Assembly: GCA_035635075.1 (NCBI GenBank)
Contig: DASQBT010000239.1
Coordinates: forward strand, 1-12,177
Direction: 5' to 3'
Length of the DNA stretch: 12,177 nt
Source of the DNA: DASQBT01 sp035635075
Lineage (GTDB): Bacteria; Pseudomonadota; Gammaproteobacteria; Burkholderiales; Thiobacillaceae
Shown: positions 1-7,226 of the stretch, in pieces
Position numbering within the stretch: the stretch's first letter is position 1
Layout: every line of letters starts with the position of its first letter
Program-made: the position numbers and the translations under genes
The notes under the pieces: model-generated
What the model was told of the DNA's origin: nothing
Seen by the model: the letters and a program-made list of their open reading frames with translations, nothing else
The model's database searches: none

Positions 1-342
1 TTTAGAAGCTATCTGATGCAGGATGAGAACGGGCAGATCATTGAGACTCACTCCGTCTCTGCCGGGCTCGACTACCCCGGAGTCGGCCCCGAGCATGCCT
101 GGCTCAAGGACGCGCACAAGGCCGAGTATGTCACGATCAACGACGATGAAGCCTTGGTCGCCTTTCATGATTTGTGCCGGCTCGAGGGCATTATTCCGGC
201 CCTGGAATCCAGCCATGCACTGGCACATGCCAGGAGGCTCGCGCCGGCTATGGGCAAGGACCAGATCATTCTGGTTAATCTCTCGGGCCGCGGCGACAAG
301 GACATCAATACCGTCGCCAAGATCTCAGGTATTCACCTCTAA
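1..342 (+). CDS. trpB: Tryptophan synthase beta subunit, 3' part only
   Basis: This is the C-terminal 113 residues of TrpB, which condenses indole with L-serine to give L-tryptophan using pyridoxal phosphate in the cytoplasmic alpha2-beta2 complex. The reading frame is open from base 1, so the gene starts upstream of the window. It ends at TAA 340-342. Visible family signatures are the stretch GLDYPGVGPEHAWL, the segment LEGIIPALESSHALAHA (the substrate and cofactor region near the C-terminus) and LSGRGDKD close to the end. The order and spacing match the end of bacterial TrpB. It lies 6 bp upstream of trpA, the usual trpBA arrangement, so both subunits should be made from one message. Identification is secure; nothing can be said about the missing N-terminal part, including the PLP lysine. 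Confidence 0.97.
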   Translation, partial: FRSYLMQDENGQIIETHSVSAGLDYPGVGPEHAWLKDAHKAEYVTINDDEALVAFHDLCRLEGIIPALESSHALAHARRLAPAMGKDQIILVNLSGRGDKDINTVAKISGIHL

Positions 343-348
343 GACAAC

Positions 349-1155
349 ATGTCACGCATCACATCCACGTTTGACAAGCTCAAAGCCAAAGGCAGGAAAG
401 CGCTCATCCCCTTTATCACCGCAGGCGATCCCGGCAAGGGGCTAACTGTACCGCTGATGCATGCCATGGTAGAGGCGGGAGCGGATCTGCTCGAGCTGGG
501 AGTGCCGTTTTCCGACCCGATGGCGGACGGGCCCGTGATCCAGCGTGCATCCGAGCGGGGGCTGGCGAACCGGGTCGGACTCAGGGAAGTGCTGGCGATG
601 GTGGCAGATTTTCGCAAGTCCAACGGTTCCACCCCTGTGATCCTGATGGGCTATGCCAATCCGCTTGAGCGAATGGGCTATGCGACCTTTGCCGTGGCTG
701 CCAGCAAAGCGGGGGTGGATGGCGTGCTGACAGTGGACATTCCTCCGGAGGAATCGCAGGGTGTAGCGGATGTGTTCAAGGCCCACTACCTGGATCCCAT
801 TTTCCTGCTGTCGCCGACTACTCCGGAATCGCGCATCGACCAGGTGGTAAGGGTGGCCGGGGGCTTTGTCTATTATGTGTCGCTTAAGGGCGTGACCGGC
901 GCGGCCACGTTGGACGCAGAGGAAGTGGCGCGCAAGATCGCCGTCATCCGCGCTCATTGCAGCCTTCCGGTGGGTGTGGGTTTTGGCATTCGCGACGCGG
1001 CAACCGCCGAGGCCATCGCACGCATCGCCGACGCAGTGGTGGTGGGGAGCCGGATTGTGCAGGAAATCGAGGAATCGCCTGAGAGCGAAGTGGTTGAGCG
1101 TGTGCAGCACCTGGTGGAGGAACTGCGCCGGGGCGTCGATGCGGCGGCAAGGTAG
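349..1155 (+). CDS. trpA: Tryptophan synthase alpha subunit
   Basis: TrpA (268 aa, the normal length) cleaves indole-3-glycerol phosphate to indole and glyceraldehyde-3-phosphate and passes indole through the tunnel to TrpB. The catalytic pair known from the family is present at the standard positions: Glu49 in LELGVPFSDP and Asp60 in MADGP. Later segments include FLLSPTTP, YYVSLKGVTGA (loop 6 region) and the phosphate-binding GVGFGIRD, as expected for the TIM barrel. The ATG at 349 gives the standard N-terminus with the KLKAKGRKALIPF stretch. It lies 6 bp after the trpB stop with no strong Shine-Dalgarno sequence in between, so translation is probably coupled to trpB. The 51 bp gap to accD is the first real spacer in this block. 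Confidence 0.98.
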   Translation: MSRITSTFDKLKAKGRKALIPFITAGDPGKGLTVPLMHAMVEAGADLLELGVPFSDPMADGPVIQRASERGLANRVGLREVLAMVADFRKSNGSTPVILMGYANPLERMGYATFAVAASKAGVDGVLTVDIPPEESQGVADVFKAHYLDPIFLLSPTTPESRIDQVVRVAGGFVYYVSLKGVTGAATLDAEEVARKIAVIRAHCSLPVGVGFGIRDAATAEAIARIADAVVVGSRIVQEIEESPESEVVERVQHLVEELRRGVDAAAR

Positions 1156-1163
1156 CGTAAGCC

Positions 1164-1184
1164 TCTTTCTCTGCGGGAGAGGGG
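1164..1184 (+). other. Possible hairpin between trpA and accD
   Basis: Bases 1164-1171 can pair with 1177-1184 around a 5-base loop. The pairing includes three G-T wobbles, so the stem is moderate. No T-run follows, so it is not a standard intrinsic terminator. It could be an RNA-processing or mRNA-stability element between the trp genes and the accD block, or chance pairing of a pyrimidine-rich and a purine-rich tract. The accD ribosome binding site AGGAG (1193-1197) lies downstream and is not part of the stem. Confidence 0.25.
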
Positions 1185-1206
1185 ATACAGACAGGAGAAC
1201 AGGCCT

Positions 1207-2073
1207 ATGAGTTGGTTCCAGAAAATCCTCCCGCCCAAGATCAAGCGCCGGCAGGAGGCGAGGAAAAGCGTGCCGGAAGGCCTGTGGTCGAAATGCCCGG
1301 CCTGCAACGAAGTGCTCTACAAGGCTGATCTGGGGAACAACCTCGAGGTCTGCCCGAAGTGCGGCTATCACAATCGAATCGGCGCCCGCGAGCGCCTCGA
1401 CTTGCTGCTTGATGCTGAAGGCCGCAACGAGATTGGCGCAGAGATCCGTCCGCTGGATCCGCTCAAGTTCAAGGACAGCAAGAAATATCCGGATCGTCTG
1501 GTCGAGGCGCAAAAGGCCACCAGCGAAACCGATGCGCTGGTGGTGATGGCTGGAAGCATCAAGGACATTCCCGTTGTGGCCGCGGCCTTCGAATTCAAGT
1601 TCATGGGAGGGTCCATGGGTTCGGTGGTGGGCGAGCGCTTTGTTCGAGGTGTGGAAGCTGCCATGGAAGCGCGCTCGCCTTTCATTTGTTTTTCAGCCAG
1701 CGGCGGGGCGCGCATGCAGGAGGGATTGTTTTCCCTGATGCAGATGGCCAAGACGTCCGCCGCCTTGACCAAGCTGTCTGCTGAGAGGTTGCCATTCATC
1801 TCGGTATTGACCGATCCGACCATGGGGGGGGTTTCCGCCAGCTTTGCCATGCTGGGCGATCTGATCATTGCCGAACCCAATGCCTTGATCGGGTTTGCCG
1901 GCCCGCGGGTCATAGAGCAAACGGTGCGGGAAACCCTTCCGGAGGGGTTTCAACGCTCGGAGTTCCTGCTCGAAAAAGGCGCCATCGACCGCATCATTGA
2001 CCGCCGCCAAATGCGCGATGATCTGGCCACCACGCTGTCGATTCTGCTGAAACGCCCCGCGCTTGCAGCCTGA
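1207..2073 (+). CDS. accD: Acetyl-CoA carboxylase, carboxyltransferase subunit beta
   Basis: AccD (288 aa) forms the carboxyltransferase with AccA and transfers the carboxyl group from carboxybiotin on AccB to acetyl-CoA, giving malonyl-CoA for fatty acid synthesis. The N-terminal zinc ribbon has four cysteines, Cys30, Cys33, Cys49 and Cys52 (C-x2-C-x15-C-x2-C), the hallmark of this subunit. The crotonase-type core follows with GGSMGSVVGERFVRG, SASGGARMQEG and PTMGGVSASFAMLGD, where backbone amides of Gly-Gly pairs form the oxyanion holes in characterised enzymes. The ATG is preceded by a good AGGAG at 1193-1197, nine bases upstream. The stop overlaps the start of folC by 11 bp. The accD-folC pairing is widely conserved in proteobacteria. 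Confidence 0.98.
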   Translation: MSWFQKILPPKIKRRQEARKSVPEGLWSKCPACNEVLYKADLGNNLEVCPKCGYHNRIGARERLDLLLDAEGRNEIGAEIRPLDPLKFKDSKKYPDRLVEAQKATSETDALVVMAGSIKDIPVVAAAFEFKFMGGSMGSVVGERFVRGVEAAMEARSPFICFSASGGARMQEGLFSLMQMAKTSAALTKLSAERLPFISVLTDPTMGGVSASFAMLGDLIIAEPNALIGFAGPRVIEQTVRETLPEGFQRSEFLLEKGAIDRIIDRRQMRDDLATTLSILLKRPALAA

Positions 2074-3340
2074 GCGCTCGCTGCAGGGATGGCTGGCCCG
2101 CCTGGAATCCCTGCACCCGAAAGCAATCGACCTGGGGTTGGAGCGCAGCCGGGAGGTTTTGCAACGCCTGGACTTTCAACTTGGTTGCCCGGTGCTCCTG
2201 GTGGCGGGCACCAATGGCAAGGGCTCGACCTGCGCCTATCTGGAAGCAATCCTGCAGTCTGCCGGCTACCGGACCGGGCTCTACACTTCCCCTCACCTGT
2301 TGCGCTATAACGAACGCGTTCGAATTGATGGTAAAGATTGCAATGACGAAGCCATCGTGGCAGGCTTGGCCGCGGTGGAAGCAGTCAGGGGCAAGACCTC
2401 CCTGACCTATTTCGAGCATGGCACCCTGGGTGCGGCTTGGCAGTTTGCCAGGGCAAAGGTGGAGGTGGCCATACTCGAAGTGGGCCTGGGCGGCCGCCTG
2501 GATACGGTCAACCTGTTTGAGCCTGACGCAAGCATCGTGACCAGCGTGGACCTGGATCATCAAGACTGGCTGGGCGCCGATCGCGAGGCCATCGGCTTTG
2601 AAAAGGCTGGCATATTCCGACCGGGCAAACCCGCGGTCTGCGCCGATCCACAGCCGCCGTTATCGCTGCGGAGGCAAGCCCGGAACATTCGGGCGAGATT
2701 GCAACTCATCGGCCAGGATTTCGGTTATCGACTGGGCACGGACAATTGGCAGTTTTATTGGTACGGACAGTCCCTGTCCTGCCTGCCCCTGCCTGCTATG
2801 GCTGGGGAATTCCAGGTGCGCAATGCGGCCGCTGCCCTGGCGGGATTGCTGAATATGCAGGATAGCCTGCCGGTGACTGAGGCAGCCATGAATCGGGGCT
2901 TGCGCGAGGCCCGGGCTGCAGCGCGATTTCAGCAGATCGCCGCGAAACCGCAGATCATTCTCGACGTGGCCCACAACCCCGAGGCTGCCAGGGCACTCGC
3001 GGGCAATCTCATGGCGCGGCCCGTGGCAGGTCGTACTCTCGCGGTGTTCGCCTTGCTGGCGGACAAGGACTTGCCCGCAGTGGTGTCGCCCCTGCAACCC
3101 CTGATCGATGCGTGGTATGTGTGCGGGCTGGAAGGCCCACGAACCCGGCCGGCTCAGGAGCTTGCGAGGGATATCGGCAGACTCGTCGGAGACAAGAGCG
3201 TGGGGCGCTATGCGTCGCCGGCCGAGGGCTGCGCGGCAGCTCTTAGCGTAGCCCGTGAAAATGATAGAATTTTGGTTTTCGGTTCCTTCCATACGGTGGC
3301 ATCCGTACTGGTGGCACATCCCACATGGCAGTTCAGGTAG
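2063..3340 (+). CDS. folC: Bifunctional dihydrofolate synthase / folylpolyglutamate synthase
   Basis: FolC (425 aa) adds L-glutamate to dihydropteroate and then lengthens the glutamate tail of tetrahydrofolates, using ATP. The Mur-ligase-like fold is clear. The P-loop GTNGKGST is at residues 49-56, followed by YTSPHL, the TYFEHGTLGA segment, EVGLGGRLDTVN and SVDLDHQDWLG with the metal- and ATP-binding residues. A linker leads to the C-terminal glutamate-ligase domain with ILDVAHNPEAARAL. The start is taken as TTG at 2063, since it places the usual segment WLARLESLHPKAIDLGLER at the normal distance from the N-terminus and I see no better ATG or GTG. It overlaps the accD stop by 11 bp and lacks an obvious Shine-Dalgarno sequence, which suggests translational coupling. 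Its 3' end overlaps the next gene by 16 bp. Confidence 0.95.
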   Translation: MQPERSLQGWLARLESLHPKAIDLGLERSREVLQRLDFQLGCPVLLVAGTNGKGSTCAYLEAILQSAGYRTGLYTSPHLLRYNERVRIDGKDCNDEAIVAGLAAVEAVRGKTSLTYFEHGTLGAAWQFARAKVEVAILEVGLGGRLDTVNLFEPDASIVTSVDLDHQDWLGADREAIGFEKAGIFRPGKPAVCADPQPPLSLRRQARNIRARLQLIGQDFGYRLGTDNWQFYWYGQSLSCLPLPAMAGEFQVRNAAAALAGLLNMQDSLPVTEAAMNRGLREARAAARFQQIAAKPQIILDVAHNPEAARALAGNLMARPVAGRTLAVFALLADKDLPAVVSPLQPLIDAWYVCGLEGPRTRPAQELARDIGRLVGDKSVGRYASPAEGCAAALSVARENDRILVFGSFHTVASVLVAHPTWQFR

Positions 3341-3843
3341 CGGAGGCGGAATTCAAGCGGCGTGCGCGGCGCCGGCTGATGGGTGCGGTCGCGCTGACTA
3401 TTCTGGCAGTTGTCGTTCTGCCCTTGGTGCTGGACAAGGAGCCGCCTCCTGCGGGGCCGCTCAATATCCAAATGCCCCTCGCCTCGGGGACGCCGGCTCC
3501 TGCTGAACCGGCTCCCGCCGCAGCAACGGCACCGGCGGCCAAACCCGCGGACGTGGTAGGCAATGCAGATGCAAGTTCTGCGGCAGCGACTGGGAAAAAA
3601 GCATCCAGCCTGCGCGAAAGTGCCGTGGGTGAGTACTCGGTTCAGGTCGGTGCTTTCACGGATGCGACGAACGTGAACCGGATCAAGGCAAGAATTCAGT
3701 CCCTGGGACTTCCCGCATTCACGGACCGGCTGGACGGCAAGACCCGGGTGAGGGCAGGCCCATTCCCGGACAAGTCTACGGCTGAAAGTGCCGCGGGCAA
3801 ACTTGAGGCGGTGGGCCTGCCCGCGAAACTCGAGGGTCCATGA
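3325..3843 (+). CDS. dedD: SPOR-domain membrane protein, DedD-like
   Basis: This 172-residue protein has a short basic cytoplasmic N-terminus, one transmembrane helix at about residues 19-37, a Pro/Ala-rich linker (about 39-100) and a C-terminal SPOR domain (about 102-172) beginning with YSVQVGAF. SPOR domains bind denuded glycan strands of septal peptidoglycan, and DedD of E. coli is a cell-division protein with the same layout. The role in division is therefore inferred from architecture and position (folC-dedD-cvpA-purF is a known gene order). The start ATG lies inside the end of folC (16 bp overlap) and its stop overlaps the cvpA start by 4 bp, so it is translated as part of a coupled chain. 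The linker is low-complexity and should evolve quickly. Confidence 0.9.
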   Translation: MAVQVAEAEFKRRARRRLMGAVALTILAVVVLPLVLDKEPPPAGPLNIQMPLASGTPAPAEPAPAAATAPAAKPADVVGNADASSAAATGKKASSLRESAVGEYSVQVGAFTDATNVNRIKARIQSLGLPAFTDRLDGKTRVRAGPFPDKSTAESAAGKLEAVGLPAKLEGP

Positions 3844-4334
3844 CAACACTGGACTGGATCATCCTGCTGGTCTTGGCGGCATGCGTGTTTCGCAGCCTGA
3901 TGCGGGGCTTGGTGGAGGAAGTCTTTTCCCTGGGTGCATGGATCGTGGCCTTCATTGCTGCCAAATGGGGCGCGGTGGCGATTGCGCCGATTTTGCCTGT
4001 CGGGATAACAAGTGTAAGCATGCGTTACTTTGCGGGTTTTGCCGTGGTGTTTCTGGCTATGATGATACTAGTGCTCATCACCGGACACATGGTTAAGAGT
4101 TCGGTTGACGCGGTGGGCTTGACGGGCGTGGATAAATTGATTGGCGGGGTGTTTGGTCTGTTGCGCGGAGTCGTGATTCTGGTGGGGCTGACGCTGGCTG
4201 CCGGCCTGACCCAGTTGCCCAGGACGGACTTCTGGCGCCAGGCGACCTTGTCGCCCGCCCTGGAGATCATGGCAACCCAGGTGAAGTTTTTGCTGCCGCA
4301 AAAGCTGGCCAGGTACATTCGTTACGATAGGTGA
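3840..4334 (+). CDS. cvpA: CvpA family inner-membrane protein
   Basis: CvpA is a small inner-membrane protein, needed in E. coli for colicin V production and linked to envelope stress and bile tolerance; its biochemical activity is not established. The 164-residue product matches the usual length. Four hydrophobic segments can be seen at about residues 4-19, 26-50, 62-82 and 101-122, separated by conserved features such as RGLVEEVFSLGAWI and the glycine-rich GVDKLIGGVFGLLRG before the last helix. The ATG shares ATGA with the preceding stop codon. purF begins 3 bp after its stop, the classic cvpA-purF pairing, which often means joint control by the purine regulator; I did not find a PurR-like operator here. 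Confidence 0.95.
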   Translation: MTTLDWIILLVLAACVFRSLMRGLVEEVFSLGAWIVAFIAAKWGAVAIAPILPVGITSVSMRYFAGFAVVFLAMMILVLITGHMVKSSVDAVGLTGVDKLIGGVFGLLRGVVILVGLTLAAGLTQLPRTDFWRQATLSPALEIMATQVKFLLPQKLARYIRYDR

Positions 4335-4337
4335 GTT

Positions 4338-5864
4338 ATGTGTGGCGTGGTCGGGATTGTCGCCAATATTTCGGTTAACCAGCTCCTGTACGACAGCCTC
4401 ATGGTGCTTCAGCATCGGGGGCAGGATGCGGCGGGGATCGTCACCGCCGAAGGCGCCCGGTTTCATATGCACAAGGGGCAGGGCTTGGCGCGGGATGTAT
4501 TCCGCACCCGTGATATGCGCAATCTGCTGGGCACCATGGGCGTCGCCCATGTGCGCTATCCCACGGCAGGAAGCGCCTCATCCAGCGCGGAAGCTCAGCC
4601 TTTCTATGTCAACTCGCCGTTCGGCATTGTGCTTGGGCACAACGGCAATCTGATCAATACGGACGAGCTCAAGGAAGTCCTGTTCCGCGAAGATTTGCGG
4701 CATGTCAACACCAATTCCGATTCCGAAATTCTGCTCAACGTGCTCGCGCACGAATTGCAGAGTCGCTCCAAGGGCGGACGCCTGGACCTCAACACCATAT
4801 TCGGAGCAGTGGCGGGCGTGCATGCACGCTGCCGCGGCGCTTACGCGGTGGTCGCGTTTATCGCGGGCTACGGGCTGCTGGCGTTTCGCGATCCGCATGG
4901 TATTCGCCCGCTGGTAATGGGGGTGAACGAATCCGGTGCGGTGCCCGAGTACATCATTACCTCAGAATCGGTGGCCATCGATGCCCTGGGGTTCAAGATC
5001 ATGCGCGACGTGGCGCCGGGCGAGGCCGTCTTCATCGACTACAACCGCCACCTGCACAGCCGGCAGTGTGCCCGCAGTCCGCGCCTCAATCCTTGCATTT
5101 TCGAGTATGTTTATCTGGCCCGCCCGGACTCGGTGATCGATGGCATTTCCGTCTACAGTACCCGGTTGCGCATGGGCATTGCGTTGGCGAAGAAGATCCA
5201 GCGCGATTTCGGCCACCTGAAAATCGATGTGGTCATTCCGATCCCCGACACCAGCAGGCCCTCTGCGCTGCAACTCGCCAATCATCTCAATGTTTCATAT
5301 CGGGAGGGCTTCATCAAGAACCGCTATATCGGCCGCACCTTCATCATGCCGGGCCAGGCATTGCGCAGAAAGTCGGTGCGGCAAAAACTTAATGCCATCG
5401 CAGAGGAATTCAAGGACCACAACGTCCTCCTGGTGGATGACTCCATCGTGCGTGGCACGACCAGCCGGGAGATCGTTCAGATGGCGCGCGATGCCGGCGC
5501 CAGCCAGGTATTCTTTGCCTCTGCCGCGCCGCCGGTCAAGTTCCCCAATGTGTACGGCATCGACATGCCCACCCGTTCCGAGCTCTTGGCGCATGATCGC
5601 AGCAATGAGGAAGTCGCCCGCGAAATCGGCTGTGATGCCCTGATTTACCAGGATCTCGAAGATCTGATTGAGGCGGTGAAGGACGGCGATTCCGCCATCG
5701 ACGACTTTGACACTTCCTGTTTTGACGGCCGCTATATTACCGGGGATGTGACGCCCGAATACCTCAATTACATCGAGGCCGTGCGCAATGGCGAAACGCC
5801 GGTGCAGGCTGCCCTGGCCACCCAGCAGCTGGATCTCAATCTGGCTGCCGCAAGCAACAGTTGA
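4338..5864 (+). CDS. purF: Amidophosphoribosyltransferase
   Basis: PurF (508 aa; E. coli enzyme about 505) catalyses the committed step of purine synthesis, making 5-phosphoribosylamine from PRPP and glutamine. The protein begins MCGVVGIV, so after removal of Met the N-terminal nucleophile cysteine of the class II glutaminase is exposed without a propeptide, as in the E. coli type. The glutaminase domain continues with LQHRGQDAAGI and GHNGNL. The PRPP-binding loop VLLVDDSIVRGTTS at about residues 363-376 (Asp367, Asp368) defines the phosphoribosyltransferase domain. A Shine-Dalgarno AGGTGA overlaps the cvpA stop. The gene is the last of the overlapping chain; the next gene, metZ, is separated by 134 bp containing a riboswitch-like element and a terminator that probably also ends transcripts from this operon. 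Confidence 0.98.
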   Translation: MCGVVGIVANISVNQLLYDSLMVLQHRGQDAAGIVTAEGARFHMHKGQGLARDVFRTRDMRNLLGTMGVAHVRYPTAGSASSSAEAQPFYVNSPFGIVLGHNGNLINTDELKEVLFREDLRHVNTNSDSEILLNVLAHELQSRSKGGRLDLNTIFGAVAGVHARCRGAYAVVAFIAGYGLLAFRDPHGIRPLVMGVNESGAVPEYIITSESVAIDALGFKIMRDVAPGEAVFIDYNRHLHSRQCARSPRLNPCIFEYVYLARPDSVIDGISVYSTRLRMGIALAKKIQRDFGHLKIDVVIPIPDTSRPSALQLANHLNVSYREGFIKNRYIGRTFIMPGQALRRKSVRQKLNAIAEEFKDHNVLLVDDSIVRGTTSREIVQMARDAGASQVFFASAAPPVKFPNVYGIDMPTRSELLAHDRSNEEVAREIGCDALIYQDLEDLIEAVKDGDSAIDDFDTSCFDGRYITGDVTPEYLNYIEAVRNGETPVQAALATQQLDLNLAAASNS

Positions 5865-5897
5865 CAGCGCCGACCGGCCGAGCCTAAATTTCCATCA

Positions 5898-5947
5898 TGC
5901 GCCGATTTGTACACAGATTGCGGGCGCACTATAAATGCGGCTAAACG
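5898..5947 (+). promoter_or_regulatory. Candidate SAM-II riboswitch aptamer upstream of metZ
   Basis: The untranslated region before metZ carries the primary-sequence landmarks of the SAM-II (metA-type) riboswitch in the right order. There is a five-base P1 stem, TGCGC 5898-5902 with GCGCA 5924-5928. It is followed by CGATTTG in the loop (family TGATTTG), then ATTGCGG just before the 3' arm of P1 (family TTGCAG/TTGCAA). After P1 come TATAAA and GGCTAAA (family TTAAA and GCTAAA). SAM-II forms an H-type pseudoknot that binds S-adenosylmethionine and lowers expression of methionine genes; metZ is a logical target. The weakest point is the second (pseudoknot) helix: I can draw only short pairings such as ATT 5917-5919 with AAT 5934-5936, or TTGC 5918-5921 with GCGG 5937-5940 using wobbles. 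The match is from recalled consensus, not a covariance search. Confidence 0.68.
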
Positions 5948-5960
5948 TGGAAGACCCGTT
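5944..5960 (+). promoter_or_regulatory. Possible antiterminator hairpin
   Basis: AACG 5944-5947 pairs with CGTT 5957-5960, and GG 5949-5950 pairs with CC 5955-5956, with T5948 bulged and an AAGA loop. This structure uses both the 3' end of the aptamer (the final AA of GCTAAA) and the 5' arm of the terminator. It therefore cannot coexist with either. That fits a transcriptional switch: ligand-free RNA forms this hairpin and metZ is read, while SAM-bound RNA frees the terminator arm. The pairing is seen; the mechanism is inferred. Confidence 0.4.
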
Positions 5961-5985
5961 CCGCTTTGGCTGAACGGGTTTTTTT
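5954..5985 (+). terminator. Intrinsic terminator before metZ
   Basis: A perfect 8 bp stem, ACCCGTTC 5954-5961 with GAACGGGT 5972-5979, is extended inside by a mismatch and two more pairs (5963-5964 with 5969-5970) around a TTTG loop. It is followed by a run of seven T (5979-5985). It lies only 13 bases before the metZ start codon, so it can end purF read-through and also serve as the expression platform of the riboswitch-like element just upstream. The metZ Shine-Dalgarno GGAG (5990-5993) is outside the stem. Confidence 0.85.
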
Positions 5986-5998
5986 CTATGGAGCAACC

Positions 5999-7177
5999 AT
6001 GAACAAACAGGATTACGACTTGCAGACGCTGGCTATCCGGGGCGGCACGGTGAGAAGCCAATTCGGCGAGCATTCCGAGGCGTTGTTTCTCACTTCCAGT
6101 TTTGTGTTTGACAACGCCGCCCAGGCAGCGGCCCGCTTCAAGGGGGAAGAATTGGGCAATATCTACGCCCGCTTCACCAATCCCACCGTCAGCATGTTCG
6201 AGAACCGCCTGGCCCTGATGGAAGGAGCGGAGCGGTGCGTGGCCTTCGGGTCCGGCATGGCGGCCATACTGGCCACGGTTATGGGACTGATGAAGGCCGG
6301 CGAGCACATCGTTGCGTCGCGCACGATCTTTGGCTCGACGGTTCAGTTGTTCAACAACATCCTGTCCCGTTTCGGGATCGAGACCACCCTGGTTTCGCCG
6401 ACCGACCCGGGCGAATGGCGGGCCGCGATCAGGCCGAACACCCGACTGTTCTTTCTCGAATCACCTTCCAATCCCTTGACCGAGGTGAGCGACATTGCCG
6501 CCATCTCTGCCATCGCCAAAGGGGCGGGCGCCTGGATGGCGGTGGACAACTGCTTTTGTTCGCCAGCATTGCAGCAACCCCTCAAGCTCGGCGCGGATAT
6601 TGTCATCCATTCCGCCACCAAATATCTGGACGGCCAAGGACGGGTGCTGGGCGGAGCCGTGCTGGGTGGGAAAGACTTGCTCGAAGGGGTTTACACGTTC
6701 CTGCGCACCGCCGGCCCCACCCTGTCCGCGTTCAATGCCTGGATATTTCTCAAGGGTCTGGAGACGCTCAGTCTGCGCATGGAGGCCCATTCGCGCAACT
6801 CCCTGGCGCTGGCCAATTGGCTGGAAGCCCAGCCCCAGGTGACGCGGGTGCTTTATCCCGGCTTGCCATCCCATCCCCAGTATCAACTGGCCATGGCCCA
6901 GCAGAAAGCCGGTGGCGGCATCGTAGCCTTCGAAGTGCGCGGTGGCAAGGACGCGGCGTGGACGGTGATTGACGCCAGCCGGCTGATTTCGATTACCGCC
7001 AATCTGGGTGACACCAAGACCACCATTACCCATCCGGCCAGCACCACCCACAGCCGCATGACGCCTGAGCAGCGTCAGAATGCCGGCATTGGCGACGGCC
7101 TGATTCGAATCGCCGTGGGTCTGGAAAGCATTGCTGATATCAAGACCGATCTGGCCCAAGGGCTGAAGAAAATTTGA
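5999..7177 (+). CDS. metZ: O-succinylhomoserine sulfhydrylase
   Basis: MetZ (392 aa) is a PLP enzyme of the Cys/Met metabolism family that makes homocysteine directly from O-succinylhomoserine and sulfide, bypassing cystathionine. PLP-binding features are YARFTNPT (Tyr56, Arg58), FGSGMAAI (84-90), VDNCF with Asp183, and the Schiff-base lysine Lys208 in SATKYLDGQGR. The wording GQGRVLGGAVLG after that lysine, and the purF-metZ neighbourhood known from pseudomonads and betaproteobacteria, favour MetZ over MetB or MetC; acceptor specificity cannot be proved from sequence. The ATG at 5999 has GGAG at 5990-5993. An in-frame TTG at 5966 would put coding sequence inside the terminator and is rejected. 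Expression is probably controlled by the SAM-II-like element upstream, which would give feedback from the methionine end product. Confidence 0.94.
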   Translation: MNKQDYDLQTLAIRGGTVRSQFGEHSEALFLTSSFVFDNAAQAAARFKGEELGNIYARFTNPTVSMFENRLALMEGAERCVAFGSGMAAILATVMGLMKAGEHIVASRTIFGSTVQLFNNILSRFGIETTLVSPTDPGEWRAAIRPNTRLFFLESPSNPLTEVSDIAAISAIAKGAGAWMAVDNCFCSPALQQPLKLGADIVIHSATKYLDGQGRVLGGAVLGGKDLLEGVYTFLRTAGPTLSAFNAWIFLKGLETLSLRMEAHSRNSLALANWLEAQPQVTRVLYPGLPSHPQYQLAMAQQKAGGGIVAFEVRGGKDAAWTVIDASRLISITANLGDTKTTITHPASTTHSRMTPEQRQNAGIGDGLIRIAVGLESIADIKTDLAQGLKKI

Positions 7178-7226
7178 TCGGGGTGAATTTGCGCTGGCTC
7201 TGCAGTCACCAGTGGAAGGTGTATCG

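Noticed and set aside
442..1512. Long minus-strand open frame opposite trpA and accD (356 codons)
   Set aside because: It lies fully antisense to two well-recognised genes, its residues are rich in His/Arg/Gln as expected of a GC-rich shadow frame, and it has no recognisable domain.
3255..3290. AT-rich patch with TAGAAT near the end of folC, considered as an internal promoter for the SPOR gene
   Set aside because: No acceptable -35 lies 16-18 bases upstream, and the local composition is explained by the conserved FolC segment DRILVFGSF.
2660..3319. Minus-strand open frame opposite folC (219 codons)
   Set aside because: Antisense to the conserved C-terminal domain of FolC, with low-quality composition and no domain.
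5966..5998. In-frame TTG extension of metZ
   Set aside because: It would start inside the terminator loop and stem and has no ribosome site, whereas the ATG at 5999 has GGAG at good spacing.
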